A DNA stretch of 46,201 nucleotides from an uncultured Corynebacterium sp. (lineage in GTDB: Bacteria; Actinomycetota; Actinomycetes; Mycobacteriales; Mycobacteriaceae): NCBI RefSeq assembly GCF_946221105.1, contig NZ_CAMICL010000013.1, positions 1-46,201 on the forward strand, written 5' to 3'. Below, in pieces: positions 30,788-38,595 of this stretch. Made by a program: the position numbers and the translations under genes. The notes under the pieces were generated by a model. It saw nothing but the letters and a program-made list of their open reading frames with translations, was not told where the DNA came from and ran no database searches. Numbering within the stretch: the stretch's first letter is position 1; every line of letters begins with the position of its first letter.

Positions 30788-31762
30788 CTACGCGTTGTCC
30801 TGCGCCTTTGCTACAACCTCGGGGTGTTCTGCCTCGAAGTCGGCGATGATCTTCTTCACCGCGGTGTACAGCGCCGGGCCGTACTTCTCATCCCGCAGAC
30901 CGAAGTCCACATTCGCCGGGATATACCCGCCAGGGTTGCCAAGGTCATGGCGCTTGCCCTCATGCACCACCACATGCACCGGATGCCCCTCAGAAATCAT
31001 CAACTCAATCGCATCCGTCAGCTGCAACTCCCCGCCCTTACCCGGCTCAATACGCCGCAGCGCATCAAAAATCCCGCGATCCAACAAGTAGCGGCCGGTA
31101 GCCACCAACGTCGACGGCGCATCCTCCACAGCAGGCTTTTCCACCATGCCGCGCACCTTGAGCACCTCAACGCCGTCAATCTCAGCCTCGGCATCCTCGA
31201 CGTCGAACACGCCGTAGTTGAACACCTCCTCACGCGAGACGTTAAACGCGCACAACACCGAACCACCCAGTTCGTTGCGGACAGCGACCATCTTGTCCAT
31301 CACACCCGCCGGCAACACCAAATCATCCGGCAGCATCACAGCAACCGCATCCTCGTCGTCGTCCAACGCCTCCTCAGCGCAACCGACAGCATGGCCAAGC
31401 CCGAGCGGCTCATCCTGGGTCACCGCCACAGCCTCAATCAGACCGTTGGCGCGTGCGACCTTGTCCGCCTGGGTCTGTTTGCCGCGGGCGACCATCAGCT
31501 CCTGCAAGTCCGAAAACTCGCCGAAATGCCGCATGATCTCTTCCTTATTCGGAGCGACCACCACAGCCAGCCGCTGCGCACCGCACGCAGCAGCCTCCTC
31601 AGCAATCAGCTCAATGCCCGGGGTATCCACCACCGGCAAAAGCTCCTTCGGCACCGTCTTCGTCGCCGGCAAAAAACGCGTCCCCATACCCGCAGCCGGC
31701 ACCACAACAGTCTTCACCGAAGCGCGCGCAGCATCAACGGGTCGGTCAGTAGAATTCTGCAT
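30788..31762 (-). CDS. galU: UTP-glucose-1-phosphate uridylyltransferase
   Basis: A 324-residue nucleotidyltransferase making UDP-glucose for cell-wall and trehalose synthesis. It begins KTVVVPAAGMGTRFLPATK with the downstream KELLPVVD motif and has the expected C-terminal region. ATG 31762 was chosen because TAGGCT lies 8 bp upstream and no Shine-Dalgarno sequence is seen (leaderless). Much of the gene uses G- and T-ending codons (GAG, ATT, CAT, GTG), unlike the C-ending preference of its neighbours. It heads the galU-glp-acetyltransferase-glpR operon and is divergent from the cyclo-ligase gene. Confidence 0.96.
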   Translation of the reverse strand: MQNSTDRPVDAARASVKTVVVPAAGMGTRFLPATKTVPKELLPVVDTPGIELIAEEAAACGAQRLAVVVAPNKEEIMRHFGEFSDLQELMVARGKQTQADKVARANGLIEAVAVTQDEPLGLGHAVGCAEEALDDDEDAVAVMLPDDLVLPAGVMDKMVAVRNELGGSVLCAFNVSREEVFNYGVFDVEDAEAEIDGVEVLKVRGMVEKPAVEDAPSTLVATGRYLLDRGIFDALRRIEPGKGGELQLTDAIELMISEGHPVHVVVHEGKRHDLGNPGGYIPANVDFGLRDEKYGPALYTAVKKIIADFEAEHPEVVAKAQDNA

Positions 31763-31770
31763 AAACGCAA

Positions 31771-31776
31771 AGCCTA
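31771..31776 (-). promoter_or_regulatory. Putative -10 element of galU, leaderless
   Basis: TAGGCT on the minus strand, 8 bp before ATG 31762; no Shine-Dalgarno sequence. Confidence 0.45.
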
Positions 31777-31864
31777 CAGCCCCCAACCCTCACAACCGGG
31801 CTGCGACCCGGAAGAAGCGAGGAGTATGCACACGAACACAACCACCCCTCCCCCGAAGGCCACG

Positions 31865-32410
31865 ATGCGCGCCGCGCACCTCGCCACGCGGCGCGAGCTG
31901 CGCGGCACCGAGCGGAAGCGCGAACTCGACCAGGCGATTGTGGCGGCAACCTTGGCGTGCGCCGATGACTTCGGCGCGCGTGGCACCAACATCGCCGCCT
32001 ACAACCCGCTCGCCTCCGAGCCTGGCCCTCCGGAGTTCGCCGCGCAGCTCGCCGCCGCGGCCCGCACGCTGTTTCTGCCGATTTCCTTGCCGGACGGGGT
32101 GCTGGCTTGGGCGCAGCACGGGGCCAAGGATGCGGCCGGCGCGCTGGGCATCACTGAGCCGAAAGGCCCACGCTTCACCTCGGACGTGTTGCGCTCCTGC
32201 GGGCTGGTGGTGGCCCCGGCGTTAGCCGTCGATAGGCAAGGCATGCGCCTTGGCAAGGGTGCCGGCTACTACGACCGGGCGCTTGCCGGCCTGGATGTCC
32301 CCGTCGCGGCGGTGGTCTACGACTGGGAGGTCGTGGACGCGGTGCCCCACGACGCGCACGACCAGGCGGTGAACGCGGTGATCACGCCGAAAGGTTTCTT
32401 CCGCATCTAG
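31865..32410 (+). CDS. 5-formyltetrahydrofolate cyclo-ligase
   Basis: A protein of about 181 residues that converts 5-formyl-THF to 5,10-methenyl-THF with ATP. The family's terminal signature is clear: GMRLGKGAGYYDRAL followed by PHDAHDQAVNAVITPKG. The ATG at 31865 was preferred because GAAGG precedes it by 5 bp and family members start near the basic helix AHLATRREL. An in-frame ATG at 31826 would add 13 Thr/Pro-rich residues, but its AGGAG is only 1 bp away. It is divergent from galU. Confidence 0.92.
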   Translation: MRAAHLATRRELRGTERKRELDQAIVAATLACADDFGARGTNIAAYNPLASEPGPPEFAAQLAAAARTLFLPISLPDGVLAWAQHGAKDAAGALGITEPKGPRFTSDVLRSCGLVVAPALAVDRQGMRLGKGAGYYDRALAGLDVPVAAVVYDWEVVDAVPHDAHDQAVNAVITPKGFFRI

Positions 32411-32444
32411 GGAACCGGGGCGCGGTTTTCACCGTCGTATCCCT

Positions 32445-33089
32445 ATGAACCTCTCCGCGCACCTGAATACCCTCCGCTCCCCCGGCTACCGCCGCTCTGT
32501 GATCATCCGCAGGGTGGTCGCCGTCTTCCTCGTCGTCGCCGCTGTGTTGCATGTGCTTATCGACGCCTCACGGTCCGACCCGCCCGCCCTGACCTTCGCC
32601 CGCGACGTCGCCCCCGGCACAGTGCTTACCTCGGACGACCTGGAGCTGCGTCGGCTGCCGGCGGAGTCGGTGCCCGACAACGCGCTGGATGATGCGGCGC
32701 TGGCCGAGGGGCAACTGCTCGCTGCTGCCGCCTCCCGCGGCGAGGTGGTCACGGCCACGCGGCTGGTCGGGCCGGACCTGGCGGGGCTGCTCACCCAGGA
32801 CAAACCGGACGGCGAGGAGTTCTCCATGGTGCCGGTCCCCCTGGCGGAGCCGGACATCTTGCCCATGCTCCACCACGGGACGGAAGTGGACGTTGTGAGC
32901 CAAGGGCCCCGTGTGGTTGCTGAAAGTGGGATTGTCGTCACATCTGGGGAAGGCGACGCGGTGTTGGTGCTGCTCAGGCAGAGTGAGGCTGCAGCCGTGG
33001 CGGCGGCGTCGCTGTCGGAACCGCTGACTCTCGTGTTGAGCAACCGTGACCGTGCGTTTAATATCCCGAACCATGCTTCAAGGATTTAA
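32445..33089 (+). CDS. SAF-domain membrane protein (CpaB/RcpC-like)
   Basis: A 214-residue protein with one N-terminal membrane helix (about 20-42) and an external SAF domain (about 48-115: ARDVAPGTVLTSDDLELRRLP). It resembles Flp pilus assembly protein CpaB, but no tad/flp genes are nearby and its role is unknown. No Shine-Dalgarno sequence precedes ATG 32445. The 3' end overlaps mscL by 17 bp and contains the likely mscL promoter. Confidence 0.85.
   Translation: MNLSAHLNTLRSPGYRRSVIIRRVVAVFLVVAAVLHVLIDASRSDPPALTFARDVAPGTVLTSDDLELRRLPAESVPDNALDDAALAEGQLLAAAASRGEVVTATRLVGPDLAGLLTQDKPDGEEFSMVPVPLAEPDILPMLHHGTEVDVVSQGPRVVAESGIVVTSGEGDAVLVLLRQSEAAAVAAASLSEPLTLVLSNRDRAFNIPNHASRI
33059..33064 (+). 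promoter_or_regulatory. Putative -10 element of mscL inside the SAF gene
   Basis: TAATAT ends 8 bp before mscL ATG 33073, within the last codons of the SAF-domain gene. This would allow leaderless mscL expression independent of the upstream gene. Confidence 0.45.
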
Positions 33090-33495
33090 AGATTTCATCA
33101 TGCGCGGCAACGTCATCGAGCTTGCCGTCGGCGTTGTCATTGGTGCGGCATTCACCGCAGTTGTCACCGCGTTCTCTGACGCGATCATCAACCCGCTCCT
33201 CGCTGCCCTGGGTGGCGTGGACTACTCCGGCCTGGGCTTCTTCGTCCGCGAGGGCAACGAGGCGACCTTCGTCGACTTCGGCGCCGTCCTCACCGCCATC
33301 ATCAACTTCCTGCTCATCGCCGCAGTGATCTACTTCCTGCTCGTTGCTCCGATGAACAAGCTGGACGATGCTCAGAAGCGCCGCAAGGGCATCGACCCGG
33401 ACGAGCCGGAGCCGACCGACACCGAGCTGCTCACGGAAATCCGCGACCTGCTCGCTGGCCAGAACCCGAACAACGTGCAGAAGCCGCTGAACTAG
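33073..33495 (+). CDS. mscL: Large-conductance mechanosensitive channel
   Basis: A 140-residue MscL that opens under membrane tension to release solutes on hypo-osmotic shock. The N-terminal amphipathic helix MLQGFKDFIMRGNVIELAVG, helix 1 with VVIGAAFTAVV and helix 2 (about 85-105) are standard, followed by a charged C-terminal helix with LLTEIRDLL. ATG 33073 is fixed by the family N-terminus. It is convergent with the small unknown gene and mog, the same arrangement as mprAB-pepD-moaB2-mscL in mycobacteria. Confidence 0.97.
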   Translation: MLQGFKDFIMRGNVIELAVGVVIGAAFTAVVTAFSDAIINPLLAALGGVDYSGLGFFVREGNEATFVDFGAVLTAIINFLLIAAVIYFLLVAPMNKLDDAQKRRKGIDPDEPEPTDTELLTEIRDLLAGQNPNNVQKPLN

Positions 33496-33522
33496 TTCGT
33501 CCTTGAGCGGGGCTGGCTCCTG

Positions 33523-33720
33523 CTAGCCCCCATAGTGCGGCGGCCGCTCCGCCTCATAGAAATCGCGGCCAGTCAAACCCGGCTCTTCGTCGCCGAGCAG
33601 CACCTCGCGCTCAGCATCGAGGGCCGGGTTTTCGTTTGCCCGCGTATTCGGCGCGGCGTCCGCGGAGCGGTCGTAGTCCACGTCCGCCTTGCGTACAGCG
33701 CGCCTGCGCTTGCGTTCCAT
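33523..33720 (-). CDS. Small hydrophilic hypothetical protein
   Basis: A 65-residue charged protein with a basic N-terminus (MERKRRRAVRKADVDYD) and an acidic C-terminal half ending AERPPHYGG. No membrane helix or known motif. It lies 27 bp downstream of mog on the same strand and is convergent with mscL. Its position and protein-like composition suggest a genuine gene; similar small proteins occur next to mog in corynebacteria as far as I can recall. Function unknown. Confidence 0.6.
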   Translation of the reverse strand: MERKRRRAVRKADVDYDRSADAAPNTRANENPALDAEREVLLGDEEPGLTGRDFYEAERPPHYGG

Positions 33721-33747
33721 CAGTGTGTTGCCTCGAACTGCGCAGGT

Positions 33748-34308
33748 TTAGACCGAGTGCTGGTTCAGCTCGTCGATGAGGTGGCGCACGAGCGGAGCTG
33801 CCGTCGATACGCCGTCGCGAATCGCCTGGCGCGAAGACGCGAGGTTGACCACGACGGTGGAGCCGGAGACGCCGCAGATGCCGCGCGAGGTGCACGCGTC
33901 CACGGCACCGCACGCCTGGCCGGACGAGCGGATCGCCTGGCTGACGCCTGGGACCACCTTGTCGATGACCGCGCGGGTGGCCTCCGGCGTCTTGTCGCGC
34001 GGGCCGACACCCGTGCCGCCGAGGGTGAGCACGAGATCCACGCCGCCGACCACACCGGTCTCAATGGCCTTGCGGATCTCGGACTTCTTGGACTTCACGC
34101 GCACCACGCCGTCGACCTGGTAGCCGACCTCGCGCAGAAGCTCCACCACCATCTCGTCGGTGTTGTCGCCCGGCGCGTCGTAGCGGCGGTCGCCCACCAG
34201 CACGACGATCGCGCACGGCGACGTCGGGGAGTCGCTCTCCAGCTCGGAGGCGCGCAGCGTCGCATCGTCCGGCTCGGTGATGTCGAGCGCGTCAAACAAT
34301 TCCGGCAT
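33748..34308 (-). CDS. mog: Molybdopterin-binding MogA/MoaB family protein
   Basis: A 186-residue protein with the molybdopterin-adenylyltransferase fold. LVLTLGGTGVGPRDKTPEATR carries the family's GGTG nucleotide/cofactor loop, and GDNTDEMVVELL is the conserved upstream helix. It corresponds to mycobacterial moaB2, next to pepD, whose role in cofactor synthesis is uncertain. No other molybdenum genes are close, apart from the MoeA-like glp. A short GAGGGAG ribosome-binding sequence precedes ATG 34308. Confidence 0.9.
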   Translation of the reverse strand: MPELFDALDITEPDDATLRASELESDSPTSPCAIVVLVGDRRYDAPGDNTDEMVVELLREVGYQVDGVVRVKSKKSEIRKAIETGVVGGVDLVLTLGGTGVGPRDKTPEATRAVIDKVVPGVSQAIRSSGQACGAVDACTSRGICGVSGSTVVVNLASSRQAIRDGVSTAAPLVRHLIDELNQHSV

Positions 34309-34360
34309 CGTGGTCAGACTCCCTCAAGAACAAGACGGGGCGGATAGGTCAGATATGAAG

Positions 34361-35617
34361 TTACTCGGAACTTAGGGTCACCTCTACCGGAACCGACTCA
34401 GACTCCCCCTCCCGCTGCACCTGCAGCGTCACCGTCTCCCCGAACGCCTTGGAGCGCGTCGCGGCGATCAGCGCGTCAGCAGAGTCGATGGGCCGGTCGT
34501 TGAGGCGGGTGATCACGTCCCCCGGCTTCAGGCCGGCCTTCTCGCCGGGGCTGCCGGGCTCCACCCCCGCCACCACGGCGCCGCCGCTGAGGCTCTGCAT
34601 GACGCTCACACGCACGCCGAGCATCGGCTGGGTGGCCTCGCCTGTTTCAATGAGCTGGTCCGCCACACGCTTGGCAAAGTTCGACGGGATGGCGAAGCCG
34701 AGGCCGATGGAGCCGCCCTGGCCGCCCTGGCTCATGCCACCCGAGGACAGCGAAGCGATCGCGGAATTCATGCCGATGAGCTTGCCATTCCGGTCCACCA
34801 GCGGGCCGCCGGAGTTGCCCGGGTTGATCGCCGCGTCGGTTTGGATGCCGTCCATCAGCGAACTTTCACCGCCGCCCTGGGAGGCGCGCACTGGGCGGTT
34901 GAGCGCGGAGACGATGCCGCTGGTCACCGTGGCGGACAAGCCCAGCGGCGAGCCCACAGCGACGACCTCCTGGCCCACGCGCAGCTCGTCGGAGTTGCCG
35001 AACTGCATCACTGGCAGGTCGTGGACGTCGTCGATCTTCAGCACGCCGACATCGGTGTTGACGTCGGAGGCGACGAATTGTGCGCTGTGGCGTGAGCCGT
35101 CGTTAAGCGTGACCTGCACCTTCGAGCCCGGCGTGTCGGCGCCTGCGATGACGTGGTGGTTGGTCAGCACGTAGCCGTCCGCGGAGATGATGGAGCCGGA
35201 GCCTTCCGCACTGCCGCGAGGGGTGGCCACCTCGATGGAGACCACCGCCGGCAGCACCGCAGCCGCCACCTGCTCCACGGAACCCTCGGGAGCTTCGGCC
35301 GGGTCCGCGACGGTCGGGTTGCGCAGTTCGCCTTGCGACGATGCGCCGTCCGACGTGCCTTGAGAATCATCCGAGGAGCTCTCGGAGGCGCGTTCCAGCG
35401 CGCTTTGCGTCCCCTTGTCCGCCTGCGACGAGCCGGCAAGGTAGCCCGCCCCGCCGCCAGCAACGAGAGCGGTTGCCAGCGCGACGGCGAATGCCGCACC
35501 GATGCCCTTGCCAGCGTTGTTGCGGCGGTTGCGCTCCTGCGGCTGGGGTTGCACCTGGTAGACGCCGTTGTTTGCCGGGAAACTCGAGGTGTCGCCCGGG
35601 AAATTCGTTTCACTCAT
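34361..35617 (-). CDS. htrA: HtrA/PepD-type membrane serine protease with PDZ domain
   Basis: A 418-residue envelope stress protease. A Gln/Asn-rich cytoplasmic N-terminus is followed by one membrane helix (about 38-62), a Ser-rich linker, the trypsin-like domain (about 115-320) with catalytic His155 (TNHHVI), Asp189 (NTDVGVLKID) and Ser269 (GNSGGPL), and a C-terminal PDZ domain (about 330-415). It degrades or chaperones misfolded exported proteins. Next to mprAB it corresponds to mycobacterial pepD, which the MprAB system regulates. The minus-strand hexamers TAATAT/CATAAT lie 6-8 bp before ATG 35617, so the mRNA is probably leaderless. Confidence 0.95.
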   Translation of the reverse strand: MSETNFPGDTSSFPANNGVYQVQPQPQERNRRNNAGKGIGAAFAVALATALVAGGGAGYLAGSSQADKGTQSALERASESSSDDSQGTSDGASSQGELRNPTVADPAEAPEGSVEQVAAAVLPAVVSIEVATPRGSAEGSGSIISADGYVLTNHHVIAGADTPGSKVQVTLNDGSRHSAQFVASDVNTDVGVLKIDDVHDLPVMQFGNSDELRVGQEVVAVGSPLGLSATVTSGIVSALNRPVRASQGGGESSLMDGIQTDAAINPGNSGGPLVDRNGKLIGMNSAIASLSSGGMSQGGQGGSIGLGFAIPSNFAKRVADQLIETGEATQPMLGVRVSVMQSLSGGAVVAGVEPGSPGEKAGLKPGDVITRLNDRPIDSADALIAATRSKAFGETVTLQVQREGESESVPVEVTLSSE

Positions 35618-35623
35618 GACGGG

Positions 35624-35653
35624 ATATTATGCCCCGCCGTCCTGTGGCAGGAC
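35624..35653 (-). promoter_or_regulatory. htrA promoter region with leaderless -10 and small hairpin
   Basis: TAATAT and CATAAT overlap at 35624-35631, 6-8 bp before the htrA ATG. Just upstream, GTCCTG-TGG-CAGGAC (35639-35653) is a perfect 6-bp inverted repeat near the -35 position. It is a candidate operator, possibly for MprA (inference). Confidence 0.4.
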
Positions 35654-35718
35654 TTGAGGGCATGCACCGCATTTCGTAACAGTTCCTGAACGATTGCTGT
35701 GCGCATTGGCCTGCGCGT

Positions 35719-37200
35719 CTAGCTGTAGCTCTTGCGCGGAATCACGCGCGCCTTGGTCTCTGCGGCTGCTGCCTCAACCTTCTCGCCTTCAGACTCCGGC
35801 GGGCGGCCCGGGAACACCACACGGAAGCGCGCGCCGCCGTCGTCAGACTCCTCCGCAACGATGGTCGCGTTGTGGCGATCGAAGACCTGCTTCACGATGG
35901 CCAGGCCCAAACCGGATCCCGGCATGGAGCGGGACTCCGGCGCGCGGTAGAAGCGCTCGAAAACCTTCTCGCGCTGGTCTTCGGGGATGCCGGGGCCCGA
36001 GTCGTCCACAATCAGCACCGCGTTGCGCTTCGCCGCCTTCAGCGACACGCGCACCGTGCCGCCCTGCGGCGACCACTTCGCGGCGTTGTCGATGAGGTTG
36101 ATCGGTGCGCGGCCCATCGCGAACCGGTCGCCGGTGACCACCCACGGGTCAGCCTCGAACTGGAACGCCAGATCCGGGCGGCGGCGCCGCACGCGGTCGA
36201 GCGCTTCCTCCAGCACCTCGTCGAGGCGGAAATCCTCCGGCTCGGTGCCCTGCTGCGCTTCGTCTCGCGTCAGGTCCACCAGGTCGCCGATGAGGATGGA
36301 CATTTCCTCCATCTGCGCCATCACGTCGCGCTCCAGGTCCTTGCGGTCCTGTTCGGAGATCTGGTCCTGCTGCCCGGAGTTGTACAGCATCATCAGCAGC
36401 TCAATGTTGGTGCGCATCGAGGTCAGCGGCGTTTTCAGCTCGTGGCCGGCGTCCGCCACCAACTGCGCCTGGCGCGTCTTGGAATCCTCCAGCGTGGAGA
36501 TCATCTTGTTCACGGAGGTGGTGATGTCGGCGAACTCGTCGTCGCCGTCGACCGGCAGTTCGGTCAGCTGGTCGGATTCGTTAGTGGCGTCGATAGCCCT
36601 GTGCAGTCTGCGCACAGGCCGCAAGCCGACGGCGGAGATCACAGCGCCCGCGAACCAGGCGAGCAGGCCGCCGGTGCCAGCGATGACGAGCGCGGCCGCA
36701 CCCCAACTGCCGGAGACAATGTTGAACACGTCAAGCTGCTGCGACATAGCCACAGTCACACCGGAGTCGCTGCGGCGCACCACCACCCGCTCATCAGCGA
36801 CGGTGTGTTGAGAGAGCAAATCGCCTGACGACGTCGCCGCGTACGGCCCCGCCACCGGCACTGGATCGCCGTAAAACGCGTTGGCCCCCGCTGGCGCGGC
36901 CGAAACCTTCACCCACGGGGTAGCACGACGGAACTCGGCGAGGGCGTTCTCGAATCCCTCCCGGTCGTCCGCCTCCAGGTCCTTCAGCTGCAGCGCGACA
37001 CCGTAGGTGCGCGAGCGCAGGTCATCGTCCATGACGGTCAAGCGCGTCGTTTCCGACAACCGGTAGGTGAACAGCGCAGTCAACAAAATGACCACGGCGA
37101 CGATGCCGCTGGCGAGTACGGCCAAGCTGTTGCGCAGGGAACGGCCGGGCGCGGCCGTTCCCTGCCGCGCGTCTTCACCTGTGAAGCGCCGCAAGATCAC
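35719..37200 (-). CDS. mprB: MprB-type sensor histidine kinase
   Basis: A 493-residue envelope sensor. Helix 1 (about 25-48), an extracytoplasmic sensor domain (about 50-165), helix 2 (about 168-190) and a HAMP linker are followed by the HisKA domain with phospho-accepting His in DAGHELKTPLTSM and the HATPase with NLIDNAAKW, DDSGPGIP and GSGLGLAIV. It phosphorylates the adjacent response regulator in response to envelope stress. Its GTG start overlaps the regulator's stop codon by 4 bp (GTGA). It lies before htrA as in mycobacterial mprA-mprB-pepD. Confidence 0.94.
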   Translation of the reverse strand: MILRRFTGEDARQGTAAPGRSLRNSLAVLASGIVAVVILLTALFTYRLSETTRLTVMDDDLRSRTYGVALQLKDLEADDREGFENALAEFRRATPWVKVSAAPAGANAFYGDPVPVAGPYAATSSGDLLSQHTVADERVVVRRSDSGVTVAMSQQLDVFNIVSGSWGAAALVIAGTGGLLAWFAGAVISAVGLRPVRRLHRAIDATNESDQLTELPVDGDDEFADITTSVNKMISTLEDSKTRQAQLVADAGHELKTPLTSMRTNIELLMMLYNSGQQDQISEQDRKDLERDVMAQMEEMSILIGDLVDLTRDEAQQGTEPEDFRLDEVLEEALDRVRRRRPDLAFQFEADPWVVTGDRFAMGRAPINLIDNAAKWSPQGGTVRVSLKAAKRNAVLIVDDSGPGIPEDQREKVFERFYRAPESRSMPGSGLGLAIVKQVFDRHNATIVAEESDDGGARFRVVFPGRPPESEGEKVEAAAAETKARVIPRKSYS

Positions 37201-37895
37201 GGAGCGGTCTCCCGCAGGACGTAGCCGACGCCGCGGACGGTGTGGATCAGACGCGACTCGCCGCCCGCCTCAGTCTTGCGGCGCAGGTAGCCGATGTAGA
37301 CCTCCAGCGCGTTGCCGGACGTGGGGAAGTCGTAGCCCCAGACCTCCTCCAGAATGGTCTGGCGCGCCAACACGTGGCGCGGGTTCTGCAGCAACAGGTG
37401 CAGCAGCGCGAACTCGGTGCGGGTCAGCGAGATCGCACGCCCGCCACGGGTGACGTCGCGGGTGGAGGTGTCCATGACCAGGTCCTCGAACTGGAGGCGG
37501 GTCTGGTCCTTTTCCGCCGCCTTGCGTGCCTCGGAACGGGTGCGGCGCAGCAGCGAACCCACGCGCGCCAGCAGCTCCTCCAGAGCGAAGGGTTTGGGCA
37601 GGTAATCGTCGGCACCAGCGTCGAGGCCAGCCACGCGGTCAGCAACGCCGTCACGGGCAGTGAGCATGAGGATCGGGCCATCGTACCCGGAGGAACGCAG
37701 TGTGCGGCAGACCCCCAGACCATCGAGCTTGGGCATCATGAGATCGAGGATTGTCAGGTCGGGCTGCTCAATACGGATCTGGTCGAGCGCATCTTCGCCA
37801 TCTTCAGCGAGAACAACGTCGTATCCGTTGAAGCGGAGGGAGCGTCGGAGCGACTCGCGGACGGCCTGCTCGTCGTCTGCTACGAGAATCTTCAT
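37197..37895 (-). CDS. mprA: MprA-type OmpR-family response regulator
   Basis: A 232-residue regulator. The receiver domain has the acidic pocket and phospho-acceptor Asp in DLTILDLMMPKLDG, and the C-terminal winged helix shows LTRTEFALLHLLLQNPRHVL and YIGYLRRKTE, the OmpR/PhoB pattern. It forms a coupled pair with mprB and probably controls htrA. CATAAT (37902-37907, minus strand) lies 6 bp before ATG 37895, so the mRNA may be leaderless. Confidence 0.95.
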   Translation of the reverse strand: MKILVADDEQAVRESLRRSLRFNGYDVVLAEDGEDALDQIRIEQPDLTILDLMMPKLDGLGVCRTLRSSGYDGPILMLTARDGVADRVAGLDAGADDYLPKPFALEELLARVGSLLRRTRSEARKAAEKDQTRLQFEDLVMDTSTRDVTRGGRAISLTRTEFALLHLLLQNPRHVLARQTILEEVWGYDFPTSGNALEVYIGYLRRKTEAGGESRLIHTVRGVGYVLRETAP

Positions 37896-37901
37896 AGGAT
37901 T

Positions 37902-37907
37902 ATTATG
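37902..37907 (-). promoter_or_regulatory. Putative -10 element of mprAB, leaderless
   Basis: CATAAT on the minus strand, 6 bp before ATG 37895, in an AT-rich stretch that also serves the end of the rpmF terminator. Confidence 0.4.
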
Positions 37908-37939
37908 ACTTATATTTTCCTCAGAGTTGAATCAAGCTG

Positions 37940-37971
37940 AAAAAACCGGGTCCCACCTGGGGATCCCGGTT
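37940..37971 (-). terminator. Rho-independent terminator of rpmE2-rpmF
   Basis: On the minus strand AACCGGGATCC and GGACCCGGTT-type arms (37944-37954 with 37961-37971, one bulge) form a GC stem followed by six T residues (37940-37945). A second small hairpin, GGGGC/GCCCC, lies at 37980-37995 just after the rpmF stop. Confidence 0.8.
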
Positions 37972-38003
37972 AGTCGGTCGGGGCTTTAATGCCCCTTAAA
38001 AGC

Positions 38004-38177
38004 TTAGAACTGCTCGACGTCGATCAGACCAGCCTGAGCGGCCTTGATCAGGCGGCGCGGGATGCGCACCTCCTGGCCGTCGATTTTGACGGTCTGCAGG
38101 TCGGCGTTGTCGGCCTTCCACTGGGAACGACGCATGCGCGTGTTCGCGCGGGACTTCTTGAACTTCGGTGTTGCCAT
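38004..38177 (-). CDS. rpmF: 50S ribosomal protein L32
   Basis: A 57-residue L32, read directly from the sequence: it begins MATPKFKKSRANTRMRRSQW and ends LIDVEQF. It lacks the Cys pairs of zinc-binding L32 forms. A GGAGAC-type ribosome-binding sequence lies before ATG 38177. It follows rpmE2 by 21 bp and is closed by a clear terminator. Confidence 0.93.
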   Translation of the reverse strand: MATPKFKKSRANTRMRRSQWKADNADLQTVKIDGQEVRIPRRLIKAAQAGLIDVEQF

Positions 38178-38198
38178 GACGAGTCTCCTTTATCCCCT

Positions 38199-38468
38199 CT
38201 AGTTGGCCTTCTTCTTGCGGCGGGCCATGCCGCCGAAACGCTGGTTGAACTTCTCCACGCGACCAGCGGTGTCCATGAGACGCTGTGCGCCGGTCCAGAA
38301 CGGGTGGGACTCGGCGGTGACGTCCACGACCACGAGCGGGTACTCGTTGCCGTCTTCCCACTGCTCAGTGCGTGCGGAGGTCAGGGTGGAGCGCGTCAGG
38401 AACTTGTGGCCCGTGTTTGCGTCCTGGAAAATCACCGGGTGGTAATCCGGGTGAATGTCTTTCCTCAT
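38199..38468 (-). CDS. rpmE2: 50S ribosomal protein L31 type B (zinc-independent)
   Basis: An 89-residue L31B starting MRKDIHPDYHPVIFQDANTG. The Cys residues of type A L31 are absent, and the long C-terminal extension with NQRFGGMARRKKK is typical of type B. ATG 38468 is fixed by the family N-terminus. The ~110-base leader contains a strong hairpin (38506-38523). No Zur-box-like sequence was recognised upstream. Confidence 0.95.
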   Translation of the reverse strand: MRKDIHPDYHPVIFQDANTGHKFLTRSTLTSARTEQWEDGNEYPLVVVDVTAESHPFWTGAQRLMDTAGRVEKFNQRFGGMARRKKKAN

Positions 38469-38505
38469 GTGATTCGTCTCCCTCAGGATTGAACTACGGG
38501 TCGGT

Positions 38506-38523
38506 TCCGCGGAATCCCGCGGA
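38506..38523 (-). promoter_or_regulatory. Leader hairpin upstream of rpmE2
   Basis: TCCGCGG and CCGCGGA pair perfectly around a 4-base loop within the rpmE2 leader, 38 bp before the ATG. This could be an autoregulatory protein-binding structure or simply a leader hairpin. Confidence 0.45.
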
Positions 38524-38584
38524 TCGTGCCCGAGTTGGGTGCGAAATGGTCTCTTCATCCGGCGATTGCCGAACAACCTGCAGG

Positions 38585-38590
38585 ATTATA
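38585..38590 (-). promoter_or_regulatory. Putative -10 element of rpmE2-rpmF
   Basis: TATAAT (perfect consensus) on the minus strand, with TTCGGA 18 bp further upstream as a weak -35. It predicts a ~110-base leader. It lies just past the CPBP gene stop codon. Confidence 0.6.
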
Positions 38591-38595
38591 CTTGC

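Noticed and set aside
29393..32410. Plus-strand open frame of about 1000 codons across glp and galU
   Set aside because: Antisense shadow; only its last part is in the frame of the real cyclo-ligase gene.
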